A stretch of DNA of 64,000 nucleotides from Amycolatopsis sp. 195334CR (lineage in GTDB: Bacteria; Actinomycetota; Actinomycetes; Mycobacteriales; Pseudonocardiaceae), in NCBI RefSeq assembly GCF_017309385.1, contig NZ_JAFJMJ010000001.1, forward strand, positions 2,356,001 through 2,420,000. The letters run 5' to 3'. Numbering within the stretch: the first letter of the stretch is position 1; each line of letters starts with the position of its first letter. Position numbers and translations under genes: made by a program. Shown piece by piece: positions 46,066 to 54,667 of the stretch. The notes below the pieces were generated by a model. It searched no databases. It was not told where the DNA came from and worked only from the letters and a program-made list of their open reading frames with translations.

Positions 46066-46590
46066 CTACCAGCCCAACGCCGCGATAGCTTGCTTGGCCA
46101 CTTCGCGGGCTTTGACCGTCTGCCCCTGGTTCGTGGTGACGACAACGGCGTCACCGGCCTTGGCCACCGCGTAGACGGCACCCTCTCCCGCAGTCTGCAT
46201 GCCACCCTGCCAGCCGGGCGGTTGGTCGGCGGGATTCGAGGTGTCGATCGGCGCGGCCTGGTCCACCACGGCCTTCGCAATTCCCGGCTCACCGCGGTAC
46301 ACCCGCGTGGTGAGCTGCAGTTTTCCGTTGAGGGCGTAGAAAAAGCAGGTCGGTGGTTGTTCGGCGGACAACCGTGTCTTCGACACGCGCTGCCCGTTCG
46401 CCCGCTCCACCGCGGTTTCCTCGAGGTACGGGCACTTCCCGTCGGCGGCGGGCTCGGGCGCCGGCGGTGCCACGGGCGCGGCCGAACTGGCCGGCGGCGG
46501 CGGTTCCGGCGGTGGCGCCGGTGCCTCCGGCGAGGAGCAACCGGCCAGCAGGCCGAGCGACACGGCGGCGGTGAAAACGAGTGGGCGCAT
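46066..46590 (-). CDS. DUF2020 lipoprotein
   Basis: A 174-residue predicted lipoprotein. The signal MRPLVFTAAVSLGLLAGCSS has its lipobox Cys at residue 18. A Pro/Ala-rich linker (about 20-50) precedes a DUF2020-like domain: KCPYLEETAVERANGQRVSK, PPTCFFYALNGKLQL, and VVTTNQGQTVKAREVAKQAI, with two cysteines that may pair. The ATG at 46590 is preferred over a TTG at 46605 because it gives a normal signal peptide. The function is unknown. Confidence 0.8.
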   Translation of the reverse strand: MRPLVFTAAVSLGLLAGCSSPEAPAPPPEPPPPASSAAPVAPPAPEPAADGKCPYLEETAVERANGQRVSKTRLSAEQPPTCFFYALNGKLQLTTRVYRGEPGIAKAVVDQAAPIDTSNPADQPPGWQGGMQTAGEGAVYAVAKAGDAVVVTTNQGQTVKAREVAKQAIAALGW

Positions 46591-46637
46591 AGCGCGGTCA
46601 GTCAACCAGAACCGCCGGACTCTGCCAGTATGGCCAG

Positions 46638-47423
46638 GTGCTCACCCCTGACCAGTACCTCGGCGTGGTCGCGGAACGCGTGCAGCGGTCCGGCGGTCAG
46701 TTGCGCCAGATCCAGATCGGTCCGGTCAACGCCGTGCTCGGCCTGTTCACCGAGTCGATCATGATGTCGACGATGAACTACGCGGTGGTCGCCGCGCCGC
46801 TGGCGGAGGTGACCGCCGCCGCGCTGTGGGACTTCACCGGGCACGCCACGCAGCACGCGCGCGCGAACGTGGTCGGCACGGTCGGCTGGACCGCCGCGTC
46901 GATCGTCATCGCCGGCCTGGTCGGCGAACGGGTGTACCCGGACGCGATCCAGGCCGCCACCGCGAAACCGGGCAACCAGTTCGGCGGGGAGACGCGCATG
47001 GTCGCGGTCGACCTGGCCGGCGGGCAGACGCACACCTTCACCGGCAGCAAGGTCTGGGGCGCCGCGATCCAAGGCTCGATCAAGGCGAAGATCTTCTTCA
47101 CCTTCCCGCAGCCGGCTGAGGCGTACCAGCAGCTGCAGTGGCAGCCCCAGCAGCCGGGTTTCGGGCAGCAGGCACCGCAACAGCAGCCGTACGGCCAGCA
47201 GCCCTACGGCCAACCGCAGTCACCGCACGGGCAACCGCAGCCCTATGGCCAGCCCGGACAACCGCAGCAGCCGTACGGGCAACCGCCATCGCCCGGGCAG
47301 CAGCCCCACGGCCAGCCCGGCCAGCAGTTCCCCCAGCAACCACCACAGCAGCCCTACGGGCAGCCACAGCAGCCGTACCCGCCGCAGCAACCCGGGTACG
47401 GCCAGCCGCCCCGCGGTTACTGA
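46638..47423 (+). CDS. Hypothetical protein with Gln/Pro/Gly/Tyr-rich tail
   Basis: A 261-residue protein. Residues 1-160 form a mixed alpha/beta domain of no family recognised here (GPVNAVLGLFTESIMMSTMN, NVVGTVGWTAASIVIAGLVG, SKVWGAAIQGSIKAKIFFTF). The C-terminal 100 residues are repeats of PQQPYGQP type, a disordered tail similar in flavour to the FhaA linker. GTG start at 46638, 47 bases from the divergent lipoprotein gene. It overlaps the convergent DUF4262 gene by 7 bases. Confidence 0.7.
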   Translation: MLTPDQYLGVVAERVQRSGGQLRQIQIGPVNAVLGLFTESIMMSTMNYAVVAAPLAEVTAAALWDFTGHATQHARANVVGTVGWTAASIVIAGLVGERVYPDAIQAATAKPGNQFGGETRMVAVDLAGGQTHTFTGSKVWGAAIQGSIKAKIFFTFPQPAEAYQQLQWQPQQPGFGQQAPQQQPYGQQPYGQPQSPHGQPQPYGQPGQPQQPYGQPPSPGQQPHGQPGQQFPQQPPQQPYGQPQQPYPPQQPGYGQPPRGY

Positions 47424-47860
47424 CCCAGCAGCGGCTGCCGGTCCACCGGCAGTGAATACCCCTCCTCCCAAGGGAAGTAGCCGCGCCGATCGTCGGTGAC
47501 CACCTGCAGCGCGGGCACCGGCGACTGGAACAGGCGGTTGGCGTCGACCAGGTACGGCGTCGAATCGGGCACCGGGACCAGCGTGGCGCGGTGGATCCGC
47601 TCGTCGAAGGAGACCACCTTCCCGGCGTGCAGGCGCTCCCCGCCGAGCACCCGCTCGGCCAGTTCGTCCAGCATCACCGCGGTGTTCCCCTCACCGAACC
47701 CGAACATCAGCAGTTCGGGGTGGTCCAGCGCGCTCAGGCCCACGGTGTAGCCGAACGGCGCGCCCTCCGCCGCCCAGCCGTCCACGTACCGGACCGCCCA
47801 CCCGGAGATCCGGATGAACTCCCACGTGCGGTCGTCCTCGTCGAGAATGGTGTTGTTCAA
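47417..47860 (-). CDS. DUF4262-type protein
   Basis: A 147-residue soluble protein matching the DUF4262 pattern: RYVDGWAAEGAPFGYTVGLS, DHPELLMFGFGEGNTAVMLD, then ERLHAGKVVSFDERIHRATL. The family is widespread in actinobacteria, of unknown function and often near small regulators or immunity-type genes. The start is TTG at 47860 with GGGGGTG upstream. It is divergent from the PAS/HTH regulator. Confidence 0.8.
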   Translation of the reverse strand: MNNTILDEDDRTWEFIRISGWAVRYVDGWAAEGAPFGYTVGLSALDHPELLMFGFGEGNTAVMLDELAERVLGGERLHAGKVVSFDERIHRATLVPVPDSTPYLVDANRLFQSPVPALQVVTDDRRGYFPWEEGYSLPVDRQPLLGQ

Positions 47861-47970
47861 GACGCACCCCCGGAATCAGCTTCGAACCTTTGTTCGATAC
47901 TACCGCGTGCCACCGACAGTTTCGGCAAGCTCACTGGACAATGCGTCCAACGTCTGTACATACTGTCCAG

Positions 47971-48609
47971 GTGACCGCCGATGCCGTGCTCAACGCCCTG
48001 CGCCCCGTGCTCCACGGGCTCGCTGCGACCTTCGGCCCGAACTGCGAGGTGGTGCTGCACGACTACCGCAGGCGCGACGCCTCCGTCATCGCCGTGGCGG
48101 GCAAGGTGACCGAACGAGCGGTCGGCGGCGCGATGAGCGAGATCGGCCTCGGCCTGCTCGCGCGCGGCAAGAACGCCGAGGACCAGCTGAACTACGTCAC
48201 GCGCACCGCGTCCGGCAGGCTGGTCAAGTCCTCGACCATGCTGCTGCGCGACGAACGCGGTGAGGTCTTCGGCGCGCTCTGCGTCAACGTCGACATCACC
48301 GAGTTGCGGCACACCGCGGTGCTGCTGAGCGAACTGTCCGCTTTGGACGCCATCCCGGACGACACCACCACCTTCACCAACGACGTCACCGAACTGGTCC
48401 GCGCCGTGGTGCAGGCCGAGGAGCTCAAGCTCGGCCGCCCGGTGGACCGGCTGTCCCGCGCCGAACGCCTCGAGCTGTTCCGCGCGCTGGACGAACGCGG
48501 GGTGTTCGGCCTGCAGAAGGCGATGCCCGAAGTCGCCGCCGCACTGGGGATCTCCCGTGCGTCGGCGTACAGCTACCTGACCGAGATACGGAAATCCGGG
48601 GAGAACTGA
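47971..48609 (+). CDS. YheO-like PAS / DauR-type HTH transcriptional regulator
   Basis: A regulator of about 212 residues. The N-terminal YheO-like PAS domain (GLAATFGPNCEVVLHDYRRR ... LCVNVDITEL) presumably senses a small molecule. The C-terminal HTH (ERGVFGLQKAMPEVAAALGI, then SRASAYSYLTEI) is of the DauR type. GTG at 47971 is chosen; a longer reading from 47890 gives a non-homologous N-terminus. CTGGACA at 47934-47940 and TGTCCAG at 47964-47970 form an inverted repeat that could be its operator. It overlaps the dehydratase gene by one base (TGATG) and probably regulates it. Confidence 0.85.
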   Translation: MTADAVLNALRPVLHGLAATFGPNCEVVLHDYRRRDASVIAVAGKVTERAVGGAMSEIGLGLLARGKNAEDQLNYVTRTASGRLVKSSTMLLRDERGEVFGALCVNVDITELRHTAVLLSELSALDAIPDDTTTFTNDVTELVRAVVQAEELKLGRPVDRLSRAERLELFRALDERGVFGLQKAMPEVAAALGISRASAYSYLTEIRKSGEN

Positions 48610-49559
48610 TGGTCACCATCGACGACGTCCAGGCCGCCGCCGCGAGATTGGCCGGCCAGGCCAACCGCACGCCGGTGCTCACCTCGCGCACGCTGAACTC
48701 GCTCACCGGCGCGGAGGTCTTCCTCAAGGCGGAGAACTTCCAGCGCGTCGGCGCGTTCAAGTTCCGCGGTGCCTACAACGCGATCGCCCAGCTCAGCACC
48801 GACCAGCTGGCCGCGGGCGTGTGCACGCACTCCTCGGGGAACCACGCGCAGGCTGTCGCGCTGGCGGCGCGCCTGCTCGGCACCAAGGCCACCATCCTGA
48901 TGCCCGCCGACGCGCCGGGGTCCAAAGTGGACGCCGTCATCGGCTACGGCGCCGAGGTGCGCCGGTTCGACCGCTACACCGAGGACCGGTTCGCGCTCTG
49001 CGAGAAACTGGCCGCGGACAACGGATACGCGCTGATCCCGCCGTTCGACCACCCGCACGTGATCGCCGGTCAGGGCACCGCGACCCTCGAACTGCTCACC
49101 GAGCACCCGGACCTCGACGCGCTCGTCACACCGATGGGTGGCGGCGGGCTGATGGCCGGTGCCGCCACCGTGGCGAGCGCGCTGCGGCCTGGGCTCGAAC
49201 TGATCGGCGTGGAACCCGAAGCCGGTGACGACCAGAAGCAGTCGCTGGCCGCCGGGAAGCTGATCTCCGTGCCGGTGCCGAAAACGGTGGCCGACGGCCT
49301 CGCGCTGCCGTCGCCGGGCGTGCTGAACTTCGAGATCATCCGCGAGCACGTCAGCCGGATCGTCACAGTCACCGACCCGGAGATCCTCGACGCGATGCGG
49401 TTCCTGTTCGAGCGCCTCAAGATCGTCATCGAGCCGAGCGGCGCCGCGGCGGTCGCGGCGCTGCTGGCCGAGCAGATCCGGTTGCCGGGCAAGCGGATCG
49501 GCGTGATCCTCTCCGGCGGCAACGTGGCCGCCGACCGGTTCGCCGCGCTGCTGGGTTAG
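48609..49559 (+). CDS. PLP-dependent threonine/serine dehydratase or threo-3-hydroxyaspartate ammonia-lyase
   Basis: A 316-residue fold-type II PLP enzyme. The PLP lysine lies in FQRVGAFKFRGAYNAI near residue 53, the substrate loop is THSSGNHAQAVALAARL, the phosphate-binding glycines are MGGGGLMAGAA, and SGGNVAADRF is at the end. There is no ACT regulatory domain, so it is not the biosynthetic IlvA type; length and motifs fit serine/threonine dehydratase, hydroxyaspartate lyase or serine racemase. It is coupled to the PAS/HTH regulator. Its end overlaps the convergent Spo0M gene by 4 bases. Confidence 0.88.
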   Translation: MVTIDDVQAAAARLAGQANRTPVLTSRTLNSLTGAEVFLKAENFQRVGAFKFRGAYNAIAQLSTDQLAAGVCTHSSGNHAQAVALAARLLGTKATILMPADAPGSKVDAVIGYGAEVRRFDRYTEDRFALCEKLAADNGYALIPPFDHPHVIAGQGTATLELLTEHPDLDALVTPMGGGGLMAGAATVASALRPGLELIGVEPEAGDDQKQSLAAGKLISVPVPKTVADGLALPSPGVLNFEIIREHVSRIVTVTDPEILDAMRFLFERLKIVIEPSGAAAVAALLAEQIRLPGKRIGVILSGGNVAADRFAALLG

Positions 49560-50329
49560 AGCCAGCCGCTGCCCATCGGCTCGACGATCCGGTGCAGCTC
49601 GCCGGCCCAGTCGACCTGGTCGATCGTGCGGTAGTCCACGCGCAGCAGGTTGACCAGGTCGCGGCCGCTGGTGAGCAGCCCGGCCTTCTTGTCCGCCTCG
49701 AGCACCACGTCCATGCCGTCCGGTCCGGCGACGAAGCTGACTTCGAGCTGCTTCAGCCGCGGGTAGCGGGGCGAGCCGTGGAACTCGATCTCCTGGTAGA
49801 ACGGCAGTCGCTGCCGGGTGCCGCGCAGGTGCCCGGCCTCGACGTCGGCCGAGTGCAGGCGGAAACCGAGGCTTTCCACCGCGGCCAGCAGCACGTGCTG
49901 GGCGGGCAGCGCGCCGACGCCGATCGGGTCGTTGTCGGTGGCGTCGATGGCACCGGCGATTTCCAGCGTGGTCCGCACGGCGACGGTGGTGCCGTGCAGC
50001 TGGCGGTTGTCGTAGAAGTTGATCGGGGTTTCCAGCGGCGCCGGCAGCCGGAACGGCAGTTCGATCGTCTGCCGCGGCCCGAGCGGCACGTTGCGGCGGA
50101 CGTCGATACGGCCGAAGGTGCGGTGGACGTCGACCTCGCGATCACCGCCCTCGTGCTCCACGCGCGTGACGAATTCGACCAGCACGCCGGGGATTTCCTG
50201 CTGCACCTCCCCGCCGCGCAGGCGGATGACCCCCTCCAGAACGCCGCCCGGCTGCACGCCCGGAGTGAACAGTTCGGTCTCTACCTCGGCCCCGCCAACA
50301 CCGACGGCGGCGAGCAGCTTCTTGAACAT
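49556..50329 (-). CDS. Spo0M-type (arrestin-like) sporulation protein
   Basis: A 257-residue cytoplasmic beta-sandwich protein of the SpoOM family: MFKKLLAAVGVGGAEVETEL, PGGVLEGVIRLRGGEVQQEI, RRNVPLGPRQTIELPFRLPA, and a C-terminal half ending in ADKKAGLLTSGRDLV. Spo0M homologues influence sporulation timing in bacilli and occur widely in actinobacteria with an unclear role. The ATG at 50329 is the natural start; the long open frame upstream is a shadow of the divergent LuxR-type gene. Confidence 0.88.
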   Translation of the reverse strand: MFKKLLAAVGVGGAEVETELFTPGVQPGGVLEGVIRLRGGEVQQEIPGVLVEFVTRVEHEGGDREVDVHRTFGRIDVRRNVPLGPRQTIELPFRLPAPLETPINFYDNRQLHGTTVAVRTTLEIAGAIDATDNDPIGVGALPAQHVLLAAVESLGFRLHSADVEAGHLRGTRQRLPFYQEIEFHGSPRYPRLKQLEVSFVAGPDGMDVVLEADKKAGLLTSGRDLVNLLRVDYRTIDQVDWAGELHRIVEPMGSGWL

Positions 50330-50413
50330 GCCGCGAGTCTTCCCACTTCTCCGCGTGGTGTCCACGATCGACACTGAGTCGTTCCTCAGGCGGCGCGGAA
50401 TACCGTCGAACCC

Positions 50414-52336
50414 GTGCTCGAACGGGAACAGGCAGTGAGCGTGCTGTCGGCGCGGGGCGTCGCCGCGGAGTCGACGATCGCCTTCGCCGGGTTGCACCAG
50501 TTGCTCCACCCGCTCGCGGCGGAGGTCGACGCGCTGCCGCCGGTTCACCGCGACGCGCTCCGGACGGCGTTGGGGTGGAACGATTCTCCGTGCACGGACC
50601 TCGTGCTGTACACGGCGGTGCTGCGGTTGCTGGAGTCGGTGGCGCCGGTGGTGGTGGTCGTCGAGGAGGTGCAGCACTGGGATCCGTCCTCGGTCGCCGC
50701 CCTGCGCTTCGCCGCGCGGCGGGTGTCTCCGCCGCGGGTGACGATCGTGCTCGAAGGTTCGGCTCCGGCGGTCGTGGACGAATTCTCCCCGGACGAGGAA
50801 CGGGCGGCGCGCCTCGAAGCCCGTTCGGCGGATGCCGGGCGGCGCGGGGGAATCGCGTCCGCCGCAATGGTTCTGCGCGAAGCCGCGCGGTGGTCGGAGG
50901 AACCGGAGCGGCAACGCCGTTCGGCGGCGGCCGCGTACCTCGCGTGGAAATCGGGGCAGCCGGACCTGGCCCGCACCCTGGTCGCGGAGGCGACGCCGGA
51001 ACGTCACGATCCTTCCGTGGCACCGGTGCTGGACCGGTTGAAGGGCTTGATCGCGCTCGGGGACGGCGACCAGCTTTCCGCGCACGACCACCTGCTGCGC
51101 GCGGGGTCCGATCCCGGTTCGCTGTTCATGGCCGCCGCGGCCGCGCACCACGCGGGCCTGCCGCTGGCGCCGATCGCGTCGCGCATCACCGCGGCCGACC
51201 CGGAATTCGGGGCGTATGCGGAACTGTTGTCCCGGCTGAACGAGATGTCGGCGGTGGTCGACCCGTGGCAGCTGCGCGCCGCGGCCCCGACGGCGTTGCG
51301 CGCGAGCGATGCGCACCAATGGCTTTGGCCACTGGTGCTGAGCCTCTTCGGTTCGTCACCCCGCGCCGCCTACGACTTCGGCCGGGCGGCACTGGACGAG
51401 TTCAGCGCGAACGGCATGCACGCGGTGCTGGTGCTGCCCGCGGGGTGGCTGGCCGAGCTGGAGTTCGACCTGGGCCACTGGGACCGCGCGCGAGCCAGGG
51501 CGGAGGAGGGTATCAGGTCCACAGAGGACACCGGCCAGCGCACCCGGCGGGCGGATTTCCACGCCACCCTGGCTCTGGTGGCAGCCGCCCGCGGCGAGCC
51601 GTGCTTGGCGTCCGCTGTTGCCGCACGTGACCTGGCCGTCCCGGCGCACAACGAGCTGGCCGCTTCACGGGCGTTGTGGGCCATCGGCCTTTCCGAGCTG
51701 TCGAACGGGGATTTTCGTTCCGCCGCCGAGCATCTGACGTCGATCACCCACCCGTTCGTTCGTCGAATGGCTTCCGGCGACCTGATCGAATCCCTCGTTC
51801 GTGCGGGTGAAGTGGCCCAGGCACGGGCGGTGCTGGCGGCGTGGCTCCCCTGGGCCAAAGCGAGTCGGTCGCCTTTGGTGCACGGCCGCCTCACCCGCAG
51901 CCAAGCCCTGTTGACCGACGACGCGGACGACCACTTCACCGAGTCGGCGGTGCATTGCGAGGACCACCCATTCGAGCAAGCCAGAACCCAACTCCTACAC
52001 GGCGAATGGCTGCGACGCACGCGTCGCCCTTCACAAGCCAGGCCGTTGCTGCGGGCGGCACTGGAAACCTTCACCCGCCTGGGCGCCGCCCCCTGGGAGG
52101 CCGCCGCCACCACCCAACTCCGCCCCACCGGCGGCGCCCGCCCGCACTCCGGTGACCTGACCACGCAAGAACTGCGCGTCGCCCGCCTGGCCGCGACAGG
52201 GCTGAGCAACCGGGAGATCGGGACGCAGTTGTTCCTGAGCCCGCGAACGGTCGGGTACCACCTGTACAAGACCTATCCGAAACTCGGCATCTCCACCCGA
52301 TCCCAACTCCGCACCCTCGACCTCGACCGCCGTTGA
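50414..52336 (+). CDS. LAL/LuxR-family regulator lacking the N-terminal P-loop
   Basis: A 640-residue regulator. The C-terminal LuxR HTH is clear (LTTQELRVARLAATGLSNRE, IGTQLFLSPRTVGYHLYKTY). The middle is helical and TPR-like. The N-terminus begins inside the usual ATPase domain, at IAFAGLHQLLHPLAAEV, and retains a Walker B-like strand VVVVVEEVQHWDPSS. Walker A, normally about 35 residues earlier, is absent. An in-frame stop at 50375-50377 and the short divergent gap leave no room for it. LAL regulators usually have 850-1000 residues and control antibiotic or sugar operons. This version may have lost ATP control. Confidence 0.85.
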   Translation: MLEREQAVSVLSARGVAAESTIAFAGLHQLLHPLAAEVDALPPVHRDALRTALGWNDSPCTDLVLYTAVLRLLESVAPVVVVVEEVQHWDPSSVAALRFAARRVSPPRVTIVLEGSAPAVVDEFSPDEERAARLEARSADAGRRGGIASAAMVLREAARWSEEPERQRRSAAAAYLAWKSGQPDLARTLVAEATPERHDPSVAPVLDRLKGLIALGDGDQLSAHDHLLRAGSDPGSLFMAAAAAHHAGLPLAPIASRITAADPEFGAYAELLSRLNEMSAVVDPWQLRAAAPTALRASDAHQWLWPLVLSLFGSSPRAAYDFGRAALDEFSANGMHAVLVLPAGWLAELEFDLGHWDRARARAEEGIRSTEDTGQRTRRADFHATLALVAAARGEPCLASAVAARDLAVPAHNELAASRALWAIGLSELSNGDFRSAAEHLTSITHPFVRRMASGDLIESLVRAGEVAQARAVLAAWLPWAKASRSPLVHGRLTRSQALLTDDADDHFTESAVHCEDHPFEQARTQLLHGEWLRRTRRPSQARPLLRAALETFTRLGAAPWEAAATTQLRPTGGARPHSGDLTTQELRVARLAATGLSNREIGTQLFLSPRTVGYHLYKTYPKLGISTRSQLRTLDLDRR

Positions 52337-52551
52337 CCTCCGTCACCGAGCCGGTGACCAAGCGTGCCCTCTCTGGTCGAAAGAGGTGAAGCGAGCCCAA
52401 TACCGATCGGTCATTCGGCGCCATTGACGCAGTGCAACAAAGGGGCACTGCCTTGATTGGGTGATTCGCAACTACTTTAAGCGAAGTGCCCTTGAACTGC
52501 GTGCCGTTACTGACCGGTGTTGATCCACTTCGTCCTGGGTAGTCCGGTGGC

Positions 52552-53730
52552 ATGGGGCAGCAGCGGACGGAGGTGGCGCGCCAGGGTGTCCCGGCGCGGG
52601 TTCGGCAGTGGGTCGGGCGGGCGCGCTCCGACAGCCACGAGCGTCACACGTTGGCGCTCATCGGGAAGAGCGCGTTCGCGGCCGCGGTCAGTTGGGTGGT
52701 TGCGTATGACCTGATGCAGGCGCAGTCGCCGGCGTTTGCGCCGTTTTCGGCGGTTTTGATCATGCAGGTGACGGTGTACCAGTCGGTGGTGCAGTCGTTG
52801 CGGTACGTCGGGGCGGTGGCGGCGGGGGTGGCGCTGCAGTTGCTGCTCGGCTACCTCGCCGGGCCCGGGTTGCTGACGTTCGTGCTGGTGGCGCTCGCCG
52901 CGATGCTCATCGGGCGGTGGCGGCACCTCGGCACCCAGGGGTCCCAGGTGGTGACGGCGGCGTTCTTCGCTTTCTCCACCTACGTTTCGGCGAGTACCGA
53001 CCTCGAACGGGTGACGCAGCTGGGGCAGATCATCCTGCTCGTGGTCATCGGCTGCGGCGCCGGCGTCCTGGTCAATCTGCTGATCATGCCGCCCATGCGC
53101 TACCGCAGCGCCGAACACGGAATTCACACGCTCGCGCATTCGCTCTGCGATTTGATCAGCGACGTCTACCCCGCACTGCGCGAAGGGTTGCTCGACGAGG
53201 AACGCACTGGCCATTGGCGTCAGCGCGCCGCTCAGTTGGGGCCGCTGGTGTCGCAAGCGCAGTCGTCCATGCACACCGCGAAGGAAAGCGTGTACCTCAA
53301 TCCGCGGCGGATGTTCCGGCGGCACCGACACCACACCGAATTCACCGGTTACCAAGCGATCATCGACGCGCTGGAACGCGTGACCTACCAGATCGGTTCG
53401 CTGACGCGCAGCCTGAACCAGTGGCACGGCAACGAAAACCCGCGCGAGTTCCTGACGCGGTACGGGGATTTCCTGGCTGCCATCGCCGAAATCATGCAGA
53501 CGTTCAGCGAACTCGACGAGAACCAGCTCGACGAGCAAACGCCGCGGCTCTGCTCACTCGCGGATCGTGCCCAGGACAAGCGCGACGACCTGGCGAACTA
53601 CACCGACGACCTGCCACTGGACGATCCCTCACGTCCCTACGGAATCCTGCTCGCCGAAGCCACTCGCCTGATGGACGAGGCCCAGCACACCTGCGACGTC
53701 CTGCAGCACGCCGTGAACGAAAAGAACTAG
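52552..53730 (+). CDS. FUSC-family membrane protein (aromatic acid exporter-like)
   Basis: A 392-residue protein with one FUSC-type membrane half: helices around KSAFAAAVSWVVAYDLM, FSAVLIMQVTVYQSVVQSLR, GVALQLLLGYLAGPGLLTFV and IILLVVIGCGAGVLVNLLIM. It is followed by a long cytoplasmic helical domain (about 185-392). FUSC proteins export aromatic acids or other organic anions. The 215-base gap before it holds only weak inverted repeats (GTCACC/GGTGAC at 52342-52358). The last 4 bases overlap the reverse-strand nitroreductase remnant. Confidence 0.85.
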   Translation: MGQQRTEVARQGVPARVRQWVGRARSDSHERHTLALIGKSAFAAAVSWVVAYDLMQAQSPAFAPFSAVLIMQVTVYQSVVQSLRYVGAVAAGVALQLLLGYLAGPGLLTFVLVALAAMLIGRWRHLGTQGSQVVTAAFFAFSTYVSASTDLERVTQLGQIILLVVIGCGAGVLVNLLIMPPMRYRSAEHGIHTLAHSLCDLISDVYPALREGLLDEERTGHWRQRAAQLGPLVSQAQSSMHTAKESVYLNPRRMFRRHRHHTEFTGYQAIIDALERVTYQIGSLTRSLNQWHGNENPREFLTRYGDFLAAIAEIMQTFSELDENQLDEQTPRLCSLADRAQDKRDDLANYTDDLPLDDPSRPYGILLAEATRLMDEAQHTCDVLQHAVNEKN

Positions 53731-53888
53731 CGCCCGGCATCCTTGCGCAGCACGACCAAGGGAATCCGGCGGCCCGCCATGGCTTGGTGCCCACCGGCAC
53801 CCACTTCGACCGTCACGTCGGGATTGGCGACCAAATTGCGAAACCAGTCGAGGTCGCGCGGCGCACCACGGCTGGAAGCGAACACCAC
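53727..53888 (-). pseudogene. 3' remnant of a deazaflavin(F420)-dependent nitroreductase-family gene
   Basis: About 53 codons encode VVFASSRGAPRDLDWFRNLV, then NPDVTVEVGAGG, then RRIPLVVLRKDAGR, like the C-terminal half of the F420 nitroreductase (DUF385) family. The N-terminal half is missing: upstream sequence runs directly into tRNA-Ala 19 bases away. No ribosome site precedes the first GTG. It is best read as a truncated remnant. Confidence 0.65.
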
Positions 53889-53907
53889 GCGCGCATGTCC
53901 ATATCTG

Positions 53908-53980
53908 TGGAGCTGAGGGGAATCGAACCCCTGACCCCCGCCTTGCAAAGGCGGTGCTCTACCAATTGAGCTACAGCCCC
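53908..53980 (-). tRNA. tRNA-Ala (TGC)
   Basis: A 73-nt cloverleaf on the minus strand: acceptor GGGGCTG/CAGCTCC includes the G3-U70 pair that defines tRNA-Ala. The anticodon arm is CCGCC-TTTGCAA-GGCGG (anticodon TGC), the T arm is CAGGG-GTTCGAT-CCCCT-like, and the discriminator is A with no encoded CCA. Confidence 0.97.
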
Positions 53981-54015
53981 GGGGCGAGCGACCGATGGCC
54001 GCTCGCGACCGAAGT

Positions 54016-54201
54016 TCAGTTGTTCGCCGCGTCCGAGGTCTTGGCCGGGGCGCTGCCGTTGGTGGAAACGGCGCCGAGCGGCTTGCCGGTCGGGGCGGTG
54101 GCTTCGCGCCAGAGGTCGGCTTCGGCCTTCGCGTCCTTGTTCCGCTTCACGACGAAAAGAACGCCGGCCGCGACGACCGCGAGCGCCAACAGCTTCTTCA
54201 C
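54016..54201 (-). CDS. DLW-39 family small protein
   Basis: A 61-residue protein: an N-terminal membrane helix (VKKLLALAVVAAGVLFVVKR), then NKDAKAEADLWREATAPTG with the DLW motif at residues 29-31, which defines the actinobacterial DLW-39 family normally found beside tRNA-Ala near gyrA. Start GTG at 54201 with AGAGGGG upstream. The function is unknown; the conserved location supports a real gene. Confidence 0.88.
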   Translation of the reverse strand: MKKLLALAVVAAGVLFVVKRNKDAKAEADLWREATAPTGKPLGAVSTNGSAPAKTSDAANN

Positions 54202-54336
54202 CTGAGGCCCCTCTCCACGAACACCAGATAGTTGCTCTGCTTGCCCGGTCGATGCTACTGCACCACGCGGGTGCTCGTTTGCGCGGTCCACCTCCGGGTA
54301 GCCGGAGGAAGAACGGTCGCCGACAGGAGGGACGAG

Positions 54337-54570
54337 ATGACCAATCGGGACGAACAGCAGGAAGGCGTCAAGGGGGCCGTCGAGGACGTGAAGGGCAAGG
54401 TCAAGGAGACCGCGGGCACCTTCCTCGGCAACGACGACATGCAGCGCGAAGGCCAGGCCCAGCAGGACAAGGGCCAGTCGCAGCAGGAGGTCGCCGACAA
54501 GGAGGACGAGCTGCGGCGCGCGAAGGAGAAGGCCAAGGTCGACGAGGCCCGGCAGCGAGCCGAGCAGTAA
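54337..54570 (+). CDS. CsbD-family stress protein
   Basis: A 77-residue very hydrophilic protein of the CsbD type (EGVKGAVEDVKGKVKETAGT, then Lys/Glu/Gln-rich). CsbD proteins are induced by general stress in bacilli; the mechanism is unknown. The ATG follows CAGGAGGGACGAG. The final 30 bases including the stop codon are tandemly duplicated just downstream, so loss of the first stop by mutation would only extend the protein by one similar unit. Confidence 0.9.
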   Translation: MTNRDEQQEGVKGAVEDVKGKVKETAGTFLGNDDMQREGQAQQDKGQSQQEVADKEDELRRAKEKAKVDEARQRAEQ

Positions 54571-54600
54571 GACGAGGCCCGGCAGCGGGCTGAGCAGTAA
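54541..54600 (+). repeat. 30-bp tandem duplication across the CsbD stop codon
   Basis: Bases 54541-54570 (the last nine codons and TAA) are repeated at 54571-54600 with two substitutions, and a decayed third copy (GGAGCAGTAG) ends at 54629. Recent slippage duplication is the simplest cause. Confidence 0.9.
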
Positions 54601-54667
54601 CCGGCCTGAACAACGGCGCGGAGCAGTAGCCGACCTGGACAAGGGCGAGGCACCGGGGCCCCGCCCT

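Noticed and set aside
52439-52493. Inverted AAGGGGCACT / AGTGCCCTT before the FUSC gene as an operator
   Set aside because: The arms differ by an inserted base and are about 45 bases apart. This is too loose to separate from chance without conservation data.
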